Source: an uncultured Oscillospiraceae bacterium (lineage in GTDB: Bacteria; Bacillota; Clostridia; Oscillospirales; Acutalibacteraceae). From it: DNA of 5,404 bases. This document shows positions 1-5,404 of this stretch, piece after piece; position 1 is the stretch's first letter, and each line of letters starts with the position of its first letter. The position numbers were made by a program, and so were the translations under genes. The notes under the pieces were generated by a model. That model ran no database searches. It was not told the origin of the DNA and saw only the letters and a program-made list of their open reading frames with translations. The stretch spans positions 1 through 5,404 of the forward strand of contig URRG01000183.1 in NCBI GenBank assembly GCA_900550095.1, written 5' to 3'.

Positions 1-40
1 TGTATGGTCCATCAAAGTCATAATCACAGTAAGCCTTCAT
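1..40 (-). CDS. Possible 5' end of an unidentified gene running off the left edge
   Basis: On the minus strand an ATG at 40-38 opens a frame reading MKAYCDYDFDGPY to the window edge without a stop. Thirteen codons are too few to recognise a family. No strong Shine-Dalgarno site precedes it; only a weak GGA lies roughly 15 bases upstream. The DNA upstream of it is AT-rich, as expected of a promoter region. The alternative is chance, since the frame is very short. The call rests only on an open frame with a plausible amino-acid mix. Confidence 0.22.
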   Translation of the reverse strand, partial: MKAYCDYDFDGPY

Positions 41-404
41 TATTTCATAGAAATTCCATTTGTGTACTATTCTCTCAAAAATATACATATGGTATAGAAA
101 AATATTTCATCAGTGCTGAACAGCGCAAACTTTTTTTGGAAATCAGATTCGAGCGGGAAAGATGGAAATCCGGTTGGAAAAGGACTTCATAGAGAAAGAC
201 AGATTTCTCCGGTTTTATAGGAAAAACAGATATTTTGCAACTGTAATATACATATATGTAAAATTCTACTTCTTTCGCTAAATAATGCGTGACTATATTC
301 GGTAAATGGAGTAAAATGACAATAATTGATTAAAAAGTGAAGTAATATCACTTTTAATTAAATATATAGTATATATAGAAAACACATACACCAAGATAGG
401 GTGA
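41..404. other. AT-rich intergenic region, no convincing gene
   Basis: This stretch is far richer in A and T than the rest of the window, and the change is abrupt near 390-410. A 62-codon open frame at 4-192 has no ribosome binding site and no recognisable domain, so I do not call it. The region holds a perfect 12-base palindrome, TACATATATGTA (249-260), and an 11-base direct repeat, AATATACATAT (80-90 and 245-255). TGGAAATC also occurs twice (137-144 and 163-170). Its right part carries the likely operator and promoter zone of the XRE regulator. The AT-rich repeats may be chance given the composition. Confidence 0.55.
329..361 (+). promoter_or_regulatory. Inverted repeat upstream of the XRE gene, candidate operator
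   Basis: AAAAGTGA (333-340) and TCACTTTT (348-355) form a perfect 8-base inverted repeat around a 7-base spacer. With a one-base slip the arms extend to ATTAAAAAGTGA and TCACTTTTAAT. It is followed by an AT-rich TATAGT/TATATA run (365-375) that could serve as a -10 element, although no good -35 is evident. Small XRE repressors commonly bind such dyads overlapping their own promoter. Autoregulation of the regulator at 505-843 is therefore a reasonable inference, not something the sequence proves. Confidence 0.45.
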
Positions 405-504
405 AATGGCCGCTGTGCCCGGCGGAATATGCGGAGATCTGCCTTTATGATGCAGCAGGAGAAACACGACAGTTCAGAATCAGTAAAGAGAGGAAGTGTT
501 GAGA

Positions 505-843
505 ATGGTGATGGACCAGGATTATGCAGAATTCCGCAGGGTCGTCCGCAAGGAGTTTGCAGAGAGACTAAAGCTGCTTCGGAAAAGCAGGGGGTTTACC
601 CAGAGAGAAATAGCCGCTCTGCTGCAAGTGGACCGCTCTGCATACGCTTGTTATGAAATTGGGAAAAGCCAGCCGGATCTGAGCGGGCTCCTTGTGCTGG
701 CCGATTTTTATGGAGTCACTTTGGACGAGCTTCTGGGCAGGCAGGAAGAGCGGATACTGGAATATAAGGATAGAGCCTATGGAAGAGTTCCCCGCACCCC
801 GGAAAAACCCCTCAGAAAGCAAAAGGCAGCAGGAGAGACGTGA
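505..843 (+). CDS. XRE-family helix-turn-helix transcriptional regulator
   Basis: This is a small cytoplasmic DNA-binding protein of about 112 residues. A Cro/C1-type HTH domain spans roughly residues 18-78. It opens with FAERLKLLRKSRGFTQREIA, continues through the recognition-helix region VDRSAYACYEIGKSQPDL, and ends with LADFYGVTLDELLG, a textbook HTH_3 pattern. The C-terminal 35 residues are basic and probably disordered, and no sensor or peptidase domain is visible. I chose ATG 505 because the purine run AGAGAGGAAG (487-496) lies about 11 bases upstream. GTG 496, TTG 499 and ATG 511 are in frame and remain possible, and a stop at 484-486 limits any extension. It stands alone on the plus strand, with an AT-rich dyad at 329-361 as a likely operator. 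The family is clear; the target genes and any signal are unknown. Confidence 0.88.
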   Translation: MVMDQDYAEFRRVVRKEFAERLKLLRKSRGFTQREIAALLQVDRSAYACYEIGKSQPDLSGLLVLADFYGVTLDELLGRQEERILEYKDRAYGRVPRTPEKPLRKQKAAGET

Positions 844-1293
844 GAGACTCCCTTTTCCACAGCAGAACGTAGTAAATCTAAAATCATAAAATTTCTGTAT
901 GCAGTACCGTACAACAAGGCATATACGTAAAACTGATACAAAGATACAGAAAGGGCAGAAAACGCAGATGAGCGGGGATGGGACCCGTAGAAACGTCAAA
1001 AACGATTATAAAAGGGCGGGCAAACAGAATAAAGAGAAAAGGAAAAGGGCCTGGATTTCCGGCTTGCTGCGGAGTCCAGGGCCCTTTCCGTTTATAGTAT
1101 GGCGTTTGTGAAAACTATCCTGTCAGTGACACGCGTTTCTTCGGTTTCCTGGGCTGAAGAAGCTTTTCTGCGGGGCTGTACAGGGCTTTTCTTCTTCTGC
1201 GCGATATCTGGCAGGCCGGCACGGGTGTGCGGGACAGATAGAGGAAGATACGTACAGGGCCGCGGCAGAAGACGCAGAAACCGTATAAGCCGC
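844..1293. other. Intergenic region between convergent XRE and ybaK genes
   Basis: No convincing gene lies here. The frame at 899-1111 is highly basic, lacks a ribosome binding site, and runs through the hairpin at 1041-1089. The minus-strand frame at 1115-1297 overlaps the ybaK stop as GTGA but has no recognisable domain and no conserved-looking pattern. Apart from the hairpin, the stretch shows only an 8-base palindrome, CTGTACAG (about 1178-1185), in a GAAGAA/TTCTTC-rich context. It is best read as the 3' untranslated ends of two convergent genes. Confidence 0.5.
1041..1089 (-). terminator. Intrinsic terminator hairpin, probably shared by convergent genes
   Basis: GGAAAAGGGCCTGGA (1041-1055) pairs with TCCAGGGCCCTTTCC (1075-1089) with two internal mismatches or a slip. 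The inner TCCG/CGGA can lengthen the stem. On the minus strand the hairpin is followed by TTTTCTCTTTATT, a good U-rich tail, so it fits the end of the ybaK transcript about 200 bases past its stop. On the plus strand the tail is only GTTTATAG, so termination of the XRE transcript there would be weaker. Confidence 0.65.
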
Positions 1294-1794
1294 TCACACG
1301 GCGACAGGAGCCGTTTTTCCCTTTGTGATCCGCAGAAGCTCCGAAGGGGAAATCTCCACCTGGACGCCGATTTTTCCGCCGCTAACCAGGATCGTATCAA
1401 AGCAGAGACAGCTTTCATGGAGAAAAGTGGGGAAAAGCTTTTTCATGCCGATAGGGGAACATCCGCCGCGGATATAGCCGGTTGTTTTCAGAAGTTCGTT
1501 CACATGGAGCATCTCTATGCTCTTGACTCCGGCGGTCCGGGCCGCGGCCTTCAGATCGAGCTCCAGAGCCACAGGTATCACGAATACGAAAAATTCGTTC
1601 CCGCTCCGGGTCACCAGGGTTTTGAACACCTGTTCCGGATTCTGGCCGGTTTGCTTCGCCACGGAAAGGCCGTCCACAGCCTCCTTCCCATGCTCGTAAA
1701 AGTGGCAGGCGTAAGAAATCCCCGCCGCCTCCAAAAGACGCATGGCGTTTGTCTTTTCTGTCTGTTCTTTATGCTTACCTTTGTTCTTGCCCAT
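1294..1794 (-). CDS. ybaK: Cys-tRNA(Pro)/Cys-tRNA(Cys) deacylase, YbaK/EbsC family
   Basis: This is a 166-residue cytoplasmic editing protein. The known role of the family is to hydrolyse cysteine mistakenly attached to tRNA(Pro) by prolyl-tRNA synthetase, acting in trans. The frame carries the family hallmarks: KTNAMRLLEAAGI near residue 14, VFKTLV with the conserved lysine at about residue 58, VIPVALELDLKAAA at about 72-85, and the signature YIRGGCSPIGMKK at 107-119. Length is normal. The start ATG (1794-1792) is supported by GGAAAGGA at 1813-1806, about 11 bases upstream. The lysine-rich first 13 residues precede the conserved domain. It lies downstream of cysS on the same strand, but about 680 bases apart, so co-transcription is doubtful. 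A hairpin at 1041-1089 probably ends its transcript. The assignment is secure at family level; exact tRNA preference cannot be read from sequence. Confidence 0.93.
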   Translation of the reverse strand: MGKNKGKHKEQTEKTNAMRLLEAAGISYACHFYEHGKEAVDGLSVAKQTGQNPEQVFKTLVTRSGNEFFVFVIPVALELDLKAAARTAGVKSIEMLHVNELLKTTGYIRGGCSPIGMKKLFPTFLHESCLCFDTILVSGGKIGVQVEISPSELLRITKGKTAPVAV

Positions 1795-2474
1795 GATGGA
1801 TTTTTTCCTTTCCGCTGTAGATGATCTTTCCGGACGCCTGTAGCGGGTTCTTTTGGACGCGGCGCATTTTCAGTGTGGGTTCCGGCCTAAGGGGGCGCAG
1901 AAGGGCCGAGGCCCTTTCAGGTTCGGGAAACTTCTTCGGTGCACAAACGCCCCTATGTTGCCTTCAGACCGCTTTTGATAAGGAAAAAGGCGTTAACACT
2001 TGAAAGGGGACAGAGCGGCAGAAGACCGCATGCAGCGGAAGGGCCGGCGCGGAAACAGCCGGCGTTTTACGGCCGGCTGCGGATGGGGGTATCGTGACCA
2101 TAGCTTGCCGGTCTGTCTTCTGTCCAGCCGTCCTGCCGTTTGTTGCCGGTTGCCGGGGAGACTCTCAGACCGTCCGGCAGTTCGGATGTTTGAGCGGGTG
2201 AATGTCAGTCCAGACTGCCGGATATACGGCGATGCCGATCCTCCAGCTCTGCCGTCCTGTCTGCTCTGTCTGCTCTGCTGCCCTGCGGATCTGCAGTCCT
2301 ACGATCTGTTCGGCCTTTTGTCCGCATGGCCGCGGGAATCATCCGGGCCGGTGTTCGGCCCGCCCGGACGGGAGCTCTAACGGAAACGGCGCCGTTGGCC
2401 GCCGGGCGCTTGGACGGCGGATATGCGGGCCGGAGGGACATATGCCGTTCGGCGTGTCTTGCTGCACAGACCTC
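1795..2474. other. GC-rich gap between ybaK and cysS, no convincing gene
   Basis: About 680 bases separate the cysS stop from the ybaK start. Open frames here (1821-2003, 2000-2380, minus 2205-2441) have poor starts, biased composition rich in Cys/Pro/Arg, and no recognisable domain. The DNA is rich in dyads: AAGGGCC/GGCCCTT (1901-1907 and 1910-1916), a stem at 2056-2079, CGGGCCG/CGGCCCG (2344-2362) and AACGGCGCCGTT (2385-2396). There is also a two-copy tandem of CTGTCTGCT (2257-2274). None has a U-tract, so no clear cysS terminator is seen. It may be a decayed gene or an untranslated structured region. Confidence 0.5.
2056..2079. repeat. Perfect GC-rich stem-loop
   Basis: CAGCCGGC (2056-2063) and GCCGGCTG (2072-2079) form a perfect 8-base stem around an 8-base loop, GTTTTACG. 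A further GCCGGC lies at 2043-2048 and could compete for pairing. No T-run follows on either strand, so it does not look like an intrinsic terminator. Its function is unknown. Confidence 0.5.
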
Positions 2475-3881
2475 TTATTCCTCAATGCTCCATTTTACGC
2501 CTTGGGGAGTGTCCTTCAGCACGATATGCCGGGCTTTGAGCTCGTCGCGGATGGCGTCGGCGGTGGCCCAATCCTTGTTTTTCCGGGCTTCGGCACGCTT
2601 TTCGATAAGGGCCTCGATCTCTGCGTCCAGAGAGGATTCCTTTTTCTGATAGAGAAGCCCCAGCACGTCCGCCAGCTCCATATACAGCTTCAGGGTCTTT
2701 TCTGTGAAATCCCGGCTGGGCTGGGCCTCCGCCGTCATGGCGGAGTTGATGTCCCTGGCCAGGTCGAAGAGGCAGGAGAGAGCGTCCGCCGTGTTGAGAT
2801 CGTCCTCCATGGCCTCTATAAAGCGGTCCCGGTGGGCGGTGAAGCGGGCAAAGGCCTCCGCTTCGCCTTCCTTCAGGCCCTCCTGTCCGTGAGAGAGGAG
2901 GAATTCCAGATTTTCCTTGCAGTTATAGAGGCGGTCCAGCCCGGCGCGGCACTGCTCGATGACCTCGGCGCTGTAATTGATGGGCGTGCGGTAATGGGAG
3001 GCTACCATCAGATAGCGGATGGGTTCGTAGCCGTATTTTTCGGCCACGTCCCTTACTGTGAAGAAATTGTTCAGGCTCTTGCTCATCTTGCGGTTGTCCA
3101 CATTGATGTAGCCGTTGTGCATCCAGTAGCGGGCGAAGGGGACGCCGTTGCAGCATTCGCTCTGGGCGATCTCGTTTTCATGGTGGGGGAAGATGAGATC
3201 CTGGCCGCCGCAGTGGATATCGATGGTTTTCCCCAAATACCGGCGGGCCATGGCGGAGCACTCGATGTGCCAGCCAGGTCGGCCTTCGCTCCAGGGGGAG
3301 GGCCAGCTGGGTTCGCCGGGCTTGGCGGCCTTCCAGAGGGCGAAATCCATGGCGTCTTCCTTGATCTCCCCGGTGGCGATTCGGGCGCCGGCCTGCAGTT
3401 CCTCCAAAGGCTGGTGCGAGAGCTTGCCGTATTCTGTGTCCTTCAGGGTGCGGAAATATACGTCCCCGTTTTCGGCGGCGTAGGCGTAGCCCTTTTCCAC
3501 CAGGGTGGAGATGATGCTGATGATCTCGTCTATGTTTTCCGTGGCCTTGGGGTGGATGGTGGCCGGGCGCACGTTGAGGCCCTCTGCATCCTTCTTGTAT
3601 TCCTCGATAAAGCGGCGGGAAACGGTGAGATAGTCGCTGCCCTCTTCGTTGGCCTTGCGGATGATCTTATCGTCGATGTCGGTAAAGTTCTGCACAAACT
3701 TCACTTTCATCCCCCTGTATTCCATATACCGGCGCAGGACGTCGAACACACAGATAGGCCGGGCGTTTCCGATGTGGATATAATTGTATACGGTGGGGCC
3801 GCAGGCGTAAATCAGGGGTTCGTTTTCGCGGAGAGGGACGAACTCCTCCTTCTGCCTGGTGAGGGTGTTATAGATTTTCAT
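2475..3881 (-). CDS. cysS: Cysteinyl-tRNA synthetase
   Basis: This is a complete 468-residue class I aminoacyl-tRNA synthetase that activates cysteine with ATP and loads it on tRNA(Cys) in the cytoplasm. Visible hallmarks are YACGPTVYNYIHIGNARP, containing the HIGH-type motif HIGN at 36-39; zinc ligands Cys27, Cys208 (in GWHIECSAM), His233 and Glu237 (in FPHHENEIAQSE); and the KMSKS loop at 265-269. The C-terminal part carries the DALR-type helical region and anticodon-binding tail, ending KWSIEE. The length matches the family. The frame is open upstream to 4049, but the start at 3881 is right: AAGGAG sits 9 bases upstream, and MKIYNTLTRQKEEF is the usual family N-terminus. It follows the cysE fragment on the same strand, separated by a terminator, a promoter and a long leader. 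No damage is seen and the gene looks functional. Confidence 0.97.
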   Translation of the reverse strand: MKIYNTLTRQKEEFVPLRENEPLIYACGPTVYNYIHIGNARPICVFDVLRRYMEYRGMKVKFVQNFTDIDDKIIRKANEEGSDYLTVSRRFIEEYKKDAEGLNVRPATIHPKATENIDEIISIISTLVEKGYAYAAENGDVYFRTLKDTEYGKLSHQPLEELQAGARIATGEIKEDAMDFALWKAAKPGEPSWPSPWSEGRPGWHIECSAMARRYLGKTIDIHCGGQDLIFPHHENEIAQSECCNGVPFARYWMHNGYINVDNRKMSKSLNNFFTVRDVAEKYGYEPIRYLMVASHYRTPINYSAEVIEQCRAGLDRLYNCKENLEFLLSHGQEGLKEGEAEAFARFTAHRDRFIEAMEDDLNTADALSCLFDLARDINSAMTAEAQPSRDFTEKTLKLYMELADVLGLLYQKKESSLDAEIEALIEKRAEARKNKDWATADAIRDELKARHIVLKDTPQGVKWSIEE

Positions 3882-4118
3882 GCTGCTGTTCTCCTTCTTG
3901 CTGATTATTTTTCGATCCTGTATTCTGCTTCTCACTGTAAAATAACTAAAGCGGTTAAAGCGGCGCGGCGGAACTCCGCCTGTGCCTTCGGCTTTGCTCG
4001 GGAGGGCCTCCGGCGGAAGCATACTGCCGGGGAGGTTCGCCTTTTGCATAGACCGTGCTGCCCGAAAGTCCTGAAATAGGCTCCTATGTGCAGACGTTTG
4101 CCGGAACCGCTGTTTTCT
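3882..4118 (-). promoter_or_regulatory. Long structured 5' leader of cysS
   Basis: If transcription starts about 7 bases after the -10 at 4125-4130, the cysS mRNA has a leader of roughly 237 nt. Its middle is packed with GC dyads (plus-strand positions): GGCGGA/TCCGCC (3967-3972 and 3975-3980), a second GGCGGA (4012-4017) able to pair with the same TCCGCC, GCCTTCGGC (3984-3992) and GGAGGGCCTCC (4001-4011). TAAAGCGG is repeated at 3947-3954 and 3956-3963. cysS genes of this phylum are often under T-box control, but I find no T-box consensus (TGGNACCGCG) here. The leader is therefore either an unrecognised attenuator or simply an intergenic palindrome cluster. Confidence 0.4.
3891..3896 (-). 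promoter_or_regulatory. cysS ribosome binding site that fixes its start
   Basis: The minus strand reads AAGGAG nine bases before ATG 3881. This strong Shine-Dalgarno sequence rules out the in-frame upstream ATG at 4049 as the main start and shows that 3882-4049 is untranslated leader. Confidence 0.85.
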
Positions 4119-4124
4119 GCTCTT

Positions 4125-4133
4125 AGTATACCA
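4125..4133 (-). promoter_or_regulatory. Extended -10 promoter for cysS
   Basis: The minus strand reads TGGTATACT: an extended -10 (TGN) directly attached to TATACT, one mismatch from TATAAT. The place where a -35 should lie is occupied by the 3' arm of the cysE terminator and does not match TTGACA, which fits an extended -10 promoter. It lies four bases past the terminator, so cysS can be transcribed independently of cysE. Confidence 0.55.
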
Positions 4134-4136
4134 TAG

Positions 4137-4178
4137 AAAAAGGGGAAAGGGGCCTCGAAATTTGCCTTTCCCCTTTTT
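4137..4178 (-). terminator. Intrinsic terminator of cysE
   Basis: AAAAAGGGGAAAGG (4137-4150) and CCTTTCCCCTTTTT (4165-4178) are perfect 14-base complements around a 14-base loop. On the minus strand the 3' arm ends in TTTTT, giving the U-run, and lies about 83 bases beyond the cysE stop. The element is nearly symmetric and also ends in TTTTT on the plus strand, so it may work in both directions. Confidence 0.85.
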
Positions 4179-4260
4179 CGGCAGTACTGTTTTTCAGGGG
4201 GGACGGAATAGAAGGGCGGCGCTGAGGACGGAAAAAGCCGGCTGCCCGGGAAAACCGACG

Positions 4261-4623
4261 TCAGTTTTTCGTATCCTTTCCCCCTGTGGTATGATAGGGA
4301 ACAGGTTCCTGCCCGAGGATCCTCTGGAGTCTTTCCAGATCCATATGCAGACGGCAGAATTCCTGCGCCACAGGGTCGCCCACATGGATCTGGTCCAGGT
4401 TTGTGTTTGCGGCAGGACGCTCGCCGTTGAGGCGTACTATGCGGGCGGGGACGCCCACCGCGGTGGAATCGGGCGGGACCTCGTCCAGCACCACGGCTCC
4501 CGCGGCGACCCGGGCGTTGTTCCCCACGGTAAAGGGGCCGAGGACTTTGGCCCCGGCGCCCACAAGCACATTGTCGCCAAGGGTGGGGTGGCGTTTTCCG
4601 TGGTCCTTTCCCGTGCCGCCCAG
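4261..4623 (-). CDS. cysE: Serine O-acetyltransferase, 5'-truncated at a junction
   Basis: About 120 C-terminal codons of CysE, which makes O-acetylserine from serine and acetyl-CoA for cysteine synthesis. The left-handed beta-helix part is clear: LGGTGKDHGKRHPTLGDN, then VLVGAGAKVLGPFTVG, AGAVVLDEVPPDSTAVGVPA and RIVRLNG, followed by a variable tail ending GGKDTKN. The histidine in KRHP, equivalent to the second active-site histidine of E. coli CysE, is kept. The N-terminal helical domain and the catalytic His-Asp pair upstream of LGGTG are missing. Homology stops at about 4623, where plus-strand aconitase coding begins. Beyond it the minus frame reads unrelated residues (PARC), so no start can be assigned. 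As it stands the gene cannot make an active enzyme. A terminator follows at 4137-4178, then cysS. Identity is certain; whether the truncation is biological is not. Confidence 0.9.
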   Translation of the reverse strand: MGGTGKDHGKRHPTLGDNVLVGAGAKVLGPFTVGNNARVAAGAVVLDEVPPDSTAVGVPARIVRLNGERPAANTNLDQIHVGDPVAQEFCRLHMDLERLQRILGQEPVPYHTTGGKDTKN

Positions 4624-4624
4624 G
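4617..4624. other. Junction between truncated cysE and truncated aconitase gene
   Basis: CGCCCAGG here can be read as part of both genes. On the minus strand GGCGG completes the Leu-Gly-Gly of cysE; on the plus strand CGC CCA GGC begins the Arg-Pro-Gly of the aconitase motif RPGTVLAGADSH. Left of it only cysE makes sense, right of it only aconitase. The exact crossover cannot be placed more finely because the bases are shared. Confidence 0.7.
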
Positions 4625-5404
4625 CACCGTGCTGGCCGGGGCGGACAGCCACAGCGCCACGGCCGGAGCGCTGGGGATGCTGGGCGTGGGTCTGGGCGGC
4701 CTGGACGTCAGCGCCATCATGGGTGGGGAGCCCATGGAGCTTAAGATGCCCGCGGTTATCGGCGTGGAGGTGAAAGGAAGGCTTAAGCCCGGCGTGTCCG
4801 CCAAGGATGCGGCGCTCTGGCTGCTCAAACAGCTCTCCGTGAAGGGCGGCGTGGGCAAGGTTTTGGAATATTTTGGGGAGGGAGTGGAAAACCTCTCGGT
4901 TCCCCAGCGGGCCACCATCGCCAACATGGGGGCGGAGATGGGGGCGACCTCCTCCGTGTTCCCGGCGGACGAGGCGGTGCGGCGGTTCCTGAAGGCACAG
5001 GGCCGGGAGGAGGACTATCTGGAGCTGGTGGCGGATCCCGGGGCCGTGTACGAGTTGCGCCTGACGCTGGATTTGAGCCGCATCGTGCCCTCCGTGGCCG
5101 TTCCGCCTATGCCCGACCAGGTGAAGAGCGTCCGGGAAGCAGGCCCGGTGAAGGTTGATCAGGTCTACATCGGCAGCTGTACCAACGGCTCTTACTATGA
5201 CTTGGCCCGGGCCGCTCGGGTGCTGGAAGGACGCAGGGTGCACCCGGATGTGAACCTGCTGGTGTCTCCGAGCAACCGTCAGGTTTACCAGATGCTTCTG
5301 GAGGACGGCTCCATCGGCCAATTTATCAGGGCCGGGGCGCGGATTATGGAGTGCGGCTGCGGCCCCTGCATCGGGCTGGGGCAGGCTCCGCCCACCGGCG
5401 GGGT
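4617..5404 (+). CDS. Aconitase-family hydratase, internal fragment without start or stop
   Basis: An uninterrupted frame of about 262 codons runs from the junction to the window end. Members of the family isomerise citrate, homocitrate or isopropylmalate using a [4Fe-4S] cluster. Visible marks are RPGTVLAGADSH with the DSH active-site motif, GALGMLGVGLGGLDVS, VKGGVGKVLEYFGEGVE, ATIANMGAEMGATSSVFPAD, GSCTNGSYYDLARAA with the first cluster cysteine (codon 5178-5180), and ECGCGPCIGLGQAPPTGG with the other two (codons 5358 and 5367). The pattern is closest, from memory, to the single-chain aconitate hydratase of about 640 residues found in clostridia and Aquifex, rather than LeuC, whose last motif differs. 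The N-terminal hundred or so residues are missing at the junction, and the C-terminus lies beyond the window. Family is certain; aconitase versus homoaconitase is likely but not settled. Confidence 0.88.

Noticed and set aside
429..656. Plus-strand open frame of 75 codons overlapping the XRE gene
   Set aside because: It is an out-of-frame shadow of the HTH coding sequence with no domain of its own.
1099..1824. Plus-strand open frame of 241 codons over ybaK
   Set aside because: It is antisense to ybaK, has no ribosome binding site and no recognisable domain. The minus-strand protein has the full YbaK signature.
2257..2274. Tandem repeat or CRISPR-like array
   Set aside because: Only two adjacent copies of CTGTCTGCT without spacers. 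It is too short and simple to be a CRISPR array or a true satellite.
3961..4030. T-box riboswitch before cysS
   Set aside because: GGCGGAGTTCCGCCGCG on the minus strand superficially resembles a T-box core, but the invariant TGGNACCGCG is absent and no terminator with a U-run follows.
3882..4049. A 56-residue N-terminal extension of cysteinyl-tRNA synthetase
   Set aside because: The frame is open by chance. A strong AAGGAG lies 9 bases before ATG 3881, and the protein from there has the normal family start.
2202..4079. Plus-strand open frame of 625 codons covering the whole of cysS and beyond
   Set aside because: It is the antisense shadow of cysS, kept open by GC-rich codon bias. The minus frame carries every catalytic and zinc-binding motif of a known enzyme, while this one is repetitive and matches no family I recognise.
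3932..4927. Minus-strand open frame of 331 codons spanning the cysE fragment and the junction
   Set aside because: It is out of frame with cysE, antisense to the aconitase, and rich in Pro/Arg/Ser with no domain. It is a GC-rich artefact.
4437..5321. Minus-strand open frame of 294 codons at the right end
   Set aside because: It lies antisense to the aconitase frame, whose active-site and cluster motifs are unmistakable. It is also out of frame with cysE.

Overview
The window reads as chromosomal DNA of a Gram-positive anaerobe, most likely a Clostridia-type Bacillota. This is inferred from purine-rich Shine-Dalgarno sites, the cysE-cysS neighbourhood, and a closest remembered match of the right-end aconitase to the long single-chain enzyme common in clostridia. 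Base composition is uneven. About the first 390 bases are very AT-rich, the middle is moderate to high GC, and the right end is strongly GC-rich.

Layout. Positions 1-404 are AT-rich and essentially gene-free, with a possible minus-strand gene start at the left edge and a palindrome that looks like an operator. A small XRE-type HTH regulator follows on the plus strand (505-843). A hairpin at 1041-1089 lies between it and the convergent minus-strand ybaK (1294-1794), a Cys-tRNA(Pro) deacylase. Positions 1795-2474 hold no convincing gene but contain several GC-rich palindromes. Next, on the minus strand, come complete cysS (cysteinyl-tRNA synthetase, 2475-3881) and the 3' third to half of cysE (serine O-acetyltransferase, 4261 to about 4623). 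Between cysE and cysS lie an intrinsic terminator (4137-4178), an extended -10 promoter (4125-4133) and a leader of about 237 nt. From about 4617 to the end runs a plus-strand aconitase-family reading frame with neither start nor stop. It is absent from a start-to-stop ORF scan but is clear on translation.

How the genes fit together. The three minus-strand genes share a cysteine theme. CysE makes the precursor O-acetylserine, CysS charges tRNA(Cys), and YbaK removes cysteine mis-loaded on tRNA(Pro). The terminator and promoter suggest that cysS is transcribed separately from cysE. The XRE gene probably belongs to a different unit.

The most notable anomaly is the cysE/aconitase junction at 4617-4624. 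Two divergently oriented genes, both missing their 5' parts, are joined through about 8 bases compatible with both. This is either a real deletion or rearrangement, or a chimeric read or contig. I saw no CRISPR array, tRNA, rRNA, transposase, defence system or clearly new system in this window.
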